Below are positions 6,781 to 9,920 of a stretch of DNA of 9,920 nucleotides, piece by piece (the first letter of the stretch is position 1; every line of letters begins with the position of its first letter). The notes below the pieces were generated by a model. That model ran no database searches. It saw only the letters and a program-made list of their open reading frames with translations, and was not told the origin of the DNA. Location: the NCBI GenBank assembly GCA_910585745.1, contig CAJUFM010000090.1:1-9920 (forward strand), given 5' to 3'. The position numbers and the translations under genes are program-made. The DNA is from an uncultured Eubacterium sp. (GTDB lineage: Bacteria > Bacillota > Clostridia > Lachnospirales > Lachnospiraceae).

Positions 6781-7665
6781 ATGCAGATAGGTATAATTGG
6801 AGCAGGAAAAGTAGGGTGTTCCATGGGCAGATATATGCGGGAACATGGACTCTTTTTGGTGGGATATTACAGCAGAAGTATCGAGAGCTCGGAAGAAGCC
6901 GGGACTTTTACAGATACGAAAGTATTTGAAGATTTAGAAAGCATCATAATGGCATGTGATATGCTCTGTATTGCCACACCGGATGACGCCATCGCGGAGG
7001 TGTGGGCAGAGGTACAAAGGATAGCAGAGGAATATCCGGAGACATGCTCTTTGGAACACAAGGTACTATGCCATTTCAGTGGCTCATTATCATCTGACGT
7101 ATTTTCTGGGATTGACAGTATGGGAGCTTCCGGCTGTTCGATTCATCCAATGTCCGCATTCAGCGACAGATTTACATCATATTATAAATTAAAAGACGTG
7201 ATCTTTACCATGGAAGGCCAGCATGAGGCATGCCGTGTTTTGACTGAGGTTTTTTCACTTTTGGGAAATAAGGTTCTTCGGATCAAGCCAGAGAAGAAGA
7301 TCTTATATCATTGTGCCGCCTCTCTTGTAAGCAATTTTATGATCGGTCTCTATCAGATGGGACTGGATCTGCTGGAGGATTGTGGAATCAGCAAAGAAGA
7401 GGGTGAGGAGCTTTTTCAGCCTCTGGTGAAAAAAAATGTGCAGCAGATGTTGTGGGACGGGGCGGCGGAGGCGCTGACTGGTCCGATCGAACGCGGAGAT
7501 GCGGGGACTGTTCAAAAACATCTGTCTGTGCTTGGGGAGGCGGATGCACAGATTTACCGGCTGCTTGGGCAGAAAGTGCTGGCGGTGGCGGAAGAAAAAA
7601 ATCCTGGAAGGGATTATGAGAGCATAAAAAATATAATAATAGGGAGCACACAGGACAAGGTGTGA
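6781..7665 (+). CDS. panG: Rossmann/DUF2520 protein, candidate ketopantoate reductase PanG
   Basis: This 294-residue protein probably reduces 2-dehydropantoate (ketopantoate) to pantoate with NADPH, the step between PanB and PanC. The ATG at 6781 follows AAGGTGA (6770-6776) and puts the nucleotide-binding strand at the very N-terminus; a GTG at 6664 would add 39 residues unlike the family. Visible features are GAGKVG (7-12) for dinucleotide binding, YSRS (30-33) at the end of the second strand suggesting NADP preference, HFSGSLSSD (98-106), SIHPMSAF (120-127) and a helical DUF2520 C-terminal domain with SLVSNF (181-186) and ALTGPIERGD (231-240). PanG proteins described from Francisella, with relatives in enterococci and clostridia, are the known alternative to PanE; I match this protein by architecture and context from memory. 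It begins the operon, 19 bases before panB. Another reductase role remains possible. Confidence 0.75.
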   Translation: MQIGIIGAGKVGCSMGRYMREHGLFLVGYYSRSIESSEEAGTFTDTKVFEDLESIIMACDMLCIATPDDAIAEVWAEVQRIAEEYPETCSLEHKVLCHFSGSLSSDVFSGIDSMGASGCSIHPMSAFSDRFTSYYKLKDVIFTMEGQHEACRVLTEVFSLLGNKVLRIKPEKKILYHCAASLVSNFMIGLYQMGLDLLEDCGISKEEGEELFQPLVKKNVQQMLWDGAAEALTGPIERGDAGTVQKHLSVLGEADAQIYRLLGQKVLAVAEEKNPGRDYESIKNIIIGSTQDKV

Positions 7666-7684
7666 CTCGATGGAGGCAATAAGC

Positions 7685-8512
7685 ATGAAAAATACTGTAA
7701 TGACATTTCAGAAGGCAAAGGAAGAGGGGGATAAGCTGACGATGCTCACCGCCTATGATTATTCCACGGCAAAGCTGTTTGACGAGGTGGGAGTAAATAG
7801 TATTCTGGTGGGGGATTCCCTGGGAAATGTGATCTTAGGTTATGAAGATACCATCAGTGTGACGATGGAGGATATGATCCATCACGGGGCTGCGGTGGCG
7901 AGGGGAGCGAAGGAAGCTCTTGTTATCATTGATATGCCATTTATGTCCTATCAGACTTCTGTGTATGATGCCTTGGTGAATGCCGGGCGGCTGATGAAAG
8001 AAGGACGGGCGGATGCTGTAAAACTGGAAGGTGGAGTAGAGGTGTGTCCCCAGATCAAAGCTATTGTAGAGGCGGGGATTCCGGTCTGTGCCCATATCGG
8101 CCTGACACCGCAGTCCATCAATGCCTTTGGCGGATTTAAAGTTCAGGGAAAAAGTGAGGCGGCAGCGAGAAAACTTTTGGAAGATGCCAGGGCGGTGGAG
8201 GAAGCGGGGGCCTTTGCCGTGGTGATCGAGGGGATACCTAGGAAGCTGGCGGATATGATCACAGAACAGATCAAGATTCCAACTATCGGCATCGGCGCAG
8301 GAAATGGTTGTGATGGACAGGTACTTGTCTATCAGGACATGCTGGGAATGTTTTCTGATTTCACACCAAAGTTTGTGAAGCGGTTTGCCAATATTGGCGA
8401 AGTGATGAAGACTGCGGTGAAACAGTATATCGAAGAAGTGCAGAGCGGGGTGTTTCCGGCGGCAGAGCATGAGTACACAGTAGATGATAGTGTGATCGAG
8501 AAATTGTATTAA
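7685..8512 (+). CDS. panB: 3-methyl-2-oxobutanoate hydroxymethyltransferase (ketopantoate hydroxymethyltransferase)
   Basis: PanB transfers a one-carbon unit from 5,10-methylene-tetrahydrofolate to 2-ketoisovalerate, making ketopantoate, the first committed step of pantothenate synthesis. The 275-residue product is close to the usual length (E. coli 264). The ATG at 7685 has GGAGG eight bases upstream; an in-frame ATG at 7670 would add five residues and lies inside that signal, so it is less likely. TIM-barrel residues are all present: LTAYDYS near the start, magnesium ligands Asp44 (VGDSLGN), Asp83 (IIDMPF) and Glu115 (VKLEGG), HIGLTPQS, the catalytic Glu182 in VVIEGIP, and GIGAGNGCDGQVLV. 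It sits between panG and panC in one operon and nothing appears damaged. Confidence 0.97.
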   Translation: MKNTVMTFQKAKEEGDKLTMLTAYDYSTAKLFDEVGVNSILVGDSLGNVILGYEDTISVTMEDMIHHGAAVARGAKEALVIIDMPFMSYQTSVYDALVNAGRLMKEGRADAVKLEGGVEVCPQIKAIVEAGIPVCAHIGLTPQSINAFGGFKVQGKSEAAARKLLEDARAVEEAGAFAVVIEGIPRKLADMITEQIKIPTIGIGAGNGCDGQVLVYQDMLGMFSDFTPKFVKRFANIGEVMKTAVKQYIEEVQSGVFPAAEHEYTVDDSVIEKLY

Positions 8513-8529
8513 TGGAAGGGGAAATAAAA

Positions 8530-9375
8530 ATGCAGATCGCAGAGACGATAAAGGATGTCAGAGAACAGGTAAAAGTGTGGAAAAGAGAAGGATTGTCTGT
8601 GGGGCTGGTACCTACCATGGGATATCTTCACGAGGGGCATAAGAGCCTAATCGATAAGGCGGTGGAGGAAAATGACCGGGTGGTGGTCAGTGTATTTGTA
8701 AATCCCATCCAGTTTGGTCCCAGCGAAGATCTGGCGAGCTATCCCAGAGACCTGGAACGGGATGGAAAAATCTGTGAAGAGGCAGGAGCAGATTTGGTTT
8801 TTCATCCGGCAGATGAAGAAATGTATTTTGAGGATTTTTGTACCTTTGTGGATATGGACGACCTTACCAAAGGGCTTTGTGGCAAGTCCAGGCCTACCCA
8901 CTTCCGGGGTGTGTGTACGGTGGTGTCAAAGCTGTTCCATATCGTAGCGCCGGACCGGGCATATTTTGGCCAGAAGGACGCCCAGCAACTGGCTGTGGTC
9001 CGCCGGATGGTAAGAGATCTGAATTTTGATCTGGAGATCGTGGGCTGTTCTATCGTGAGAGAGGCGGATGGACTGGCAAAGAGCTCCCGTAATACTTATT
9101 TAAATGAAGAGGAAAGAAAGGCGGCTGTAATTCTTCACAGGGCTTTATCCGAGGGTGAAAGGCTTCTGCAGGCTGGTGAGAAGAGTGCAGAGAAGATTGT
9201 GGCGGCGATCCGGAACACCATAGAGGGTGAGGCGCTGGCAAGGATCGACTATGTCGAGGTGGTAGACTGGGATACGTTGAAACCCGTGGATCAGATTCAG
9301 GGAGAGGTTCTGGCAGCAGTGGCTGTCTATATTGGAAAGACAAGACTTATCGATAATTTTATTGCCGGTTTTTAG
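8530..9375 (+). CDS. panC: Pantothenate synthetase (pantoate--beta-alanine ligase)
   Basis: PanC joins pantoate and beta-alanine using ATP, through a pantoyl-adenylate, to give pantothenate. The length is 281 residues against 283 in E. coli. The ATG at 8530 follows a purine-rich GGAAGGGG; another in-frame ATG at 8512 overlaps the panB stop codon and would add six residues. Adenylyl-transferase motifs are clear: VPTMGYLHEGH (27-37) with the HxGH signature, FVNPIQFGP (56-64), RPTHFRGV (121-128), YFGQKDAQQ (145-153) and the KMSKS-equivalent LAKSSRNTYL (182-191), which has Lys where many relatives have Met. The C-terminal domain (about 190-281) is complete. beta-Alanine must come from elsewhere, because panD is not in the window. 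Confidence 0.97.
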   Translation: MQIAETIKDVREQVKVWKREGLSVGLVPTMGYLHEGHKSLIDKAVEENDRVVVSVFVNPIQFGPSEDLASYPRDLERDGKICEEAGADLVFHPADEEMYFEDFCTFVDMDDLTKGLCGKSRPTHFRGVCTVVSKLFHIVAPDRAYFGQKDAQQLAVVRRMVRDLNFDLEIVGCSIVREADGLAKSSRNTYLNEEERKAAVILHRALSEGERLLQAGEKSAEKIVAAIRNTIEGEALARIDYVEVVDWDTLKPVDQIQGEVLAAVAVYIGKTRLIDNFIAGF

Positions 9376-9387
9376 GAGAGACAACGG

Positions 9388-9891
9388 ATGGATGATATAC
9401 GATTTGATCTGGTTACAGAGGAATTAAATCCCACCTTTTTATTTGGGGTAAAAATTGACCGCAAAGAGAGTGAACATAATTACCACAGCCATGATTTTCC
9501 TGAGATTGGAGTTATTTTGGAGGGTGAGGGGATCTATCATCTGGATGATGAGTACATACCGGTACAGACCGGGGATGTACTGATCTTTAATCCGGGAACA
9601 AGACATGAGAGTATCATTGGTGACAGTGAAAAGGGACGGGTGGAGTTTTTTTTCGGCTTTACCGATGTAAGTTTCTGTGGTATGAAGCCAAACCATATAG
9701 AGCTGAGGGATGGTGGAAATGTTCTGCATACGAAGGGAAAGACCCAGAGGAGGATCTTCCGCATCTGTGAAGAGATGGTGAAAGAAAATCAGGCAAAAAT
9801 GCCAGGGCGTTATTTTATGCTCAAATCATTTCTTGTACAGCTGCTATTAAACGTTGTCAGAGAAGAGAATAACTTCTCGGAATCTCAATGA
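9388..9891 (+). CDS. AraC-type cupin sensor domain protein without DNA-binding domain
   Basis: This 167-residue protein starts 12 bases after panC; its AGGAGAG signal overlaps the panC stop codon, so it is probably in the same operon. Residues about 25-110 are a cupin: NYHSHDFPEIGVILEGEG (31-48) with His33, His35 and Glu39, then GDVLIFNPGTRHE (62-74) with His73. Residues about 110-160 are the helical linker (RRIFRICEEMVKENQ) seen in AraC regulators. Those regulators usually continue with two HTH motifs over another 100 or so residues, and here a TGA at 9889 ends the frame first. The other forward frames also close within the remaining bases of the window. It is either a truncated regulator or a short ligand-binding protein. 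A role in sensing a pantothenate-related metabolite is only suggested by position. Confidence 0.7.
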   Translation: MDDIRFDLVTEELNPTFLFGVKIDRKESEHNYHSHDFPEIGVILEGEGIYHLDDEYIPVQTGDVLIFNPGTRHESIIGDSEKGRVEFFFGFTDVSFCGMKPNHIELRDGGNVLHTKGKTQRRIFRICEEMVKENQAKMPGRYFMLKSFLVQLLLNVVREENNFSESQ

Positions 9892-9920
9892 ATGTGATTC
9901 TAACTGAAAATTGACAACTG
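9892..9920. other. Right edge, 29 bases without identifiable feature
   Basis: AT-rich sequence following the cupin gene stop. No hairpin, T run or promoter can be supported in so short a piece. An ATG at 9892 opens only a few codons. Confidence 0.3.

Noticed and set aside
7835..8470. Long open frame on the - strand opposite panB (211 codons)
   Set aside because: panB is unmistakable on the + strand with all catalytic residues. The reverse frame has a composition rich in His, Arg and Ser typical of antisense shadows, and no ribosome binding site was recognised.
1..9920. CRISPR arrays, insertion sequences, tRNA or rRNA genes
   Set aside because: No regularly spaced direct repeats, terminal inverted repeats with transposase, tRNA cloverleaf or rRNA-like sequence was seen on reading either strand.

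Overview
The window looks like chromosomal DNA from a low-GC Firmicute of the Clostridia, most likely Lachnospiraceae. The reasons are strong AGGAGG-type ribosome binding sites, AT-rich coding with ATA/AGA codons, and the protein styles seen here (a short XRE regulator, and a pan operon carrying a DUF2520 reductase instead of PanE). This assignment is inference; no rRNA or marker gene is present.

The window splits in two. Bases 1 to about 6100 are an AT-rich accessory region with defence-type genes, all on the + strand. First comes a large protein with a TPR-like helical N-terminal part and a C-terminal CHAT (caspase-like) protease domain; its reading frame is open at the left edge. A Sel1-repeat protein follows 13 bases later and is probably co-transcribed. 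Next is a 97-codon RelE-like protein resembling the N-terminal domain of UvrD-type helicases. Last is a 790-codon HsdR motor fragment that has lost the N-terminal nuclease domain of type I restriction enzymes. The RelE-like frame and the HsdR homology collide at about 3670-3695, which looks like a deletion or recombination scar. No hsdM, hsdS, integrase, transposase, tRNA or CRISPR array is visible.

Bases 6099-6229 are a non-coding convergent junction holding a GC-rich bulged hairpin with a C7TC6 tract and a five-codon ORF behind a good ribosome binding site. An XRE-type regulator lies on the - strand (6230-6562). It is divergent from the pan operon, and the 218-base region between them holds promoters in both directions, a palindrome and a 10-bp-spaced repeat.

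Bases 6781 to 9891 are a more GC-rich, housekeeping-type operon for pantothenate (vitamin B5, CoA precursor): a Rossmann/DUF2520 protein that is a good PanG ketopantoate reductase candidate, PanB and PanC. Together they would convert 2-ketoisovalerate to ketopantoate (PanB), to pantoate (PanG) and then to pantothenate by joining beta-alanine (PanC). No panD is in the window. A 167-codon protein with an AraC-type cupin sensor domain but no in-frame DNA-binding domain is translationally close behind panC.

The most interesting part is the CHAT/Sel1 pair: CHAT proteases often act on or with a neighbour's product, and here the neighbour is a Sel1 scaffold rather than a gasdermin or CRISPR component.
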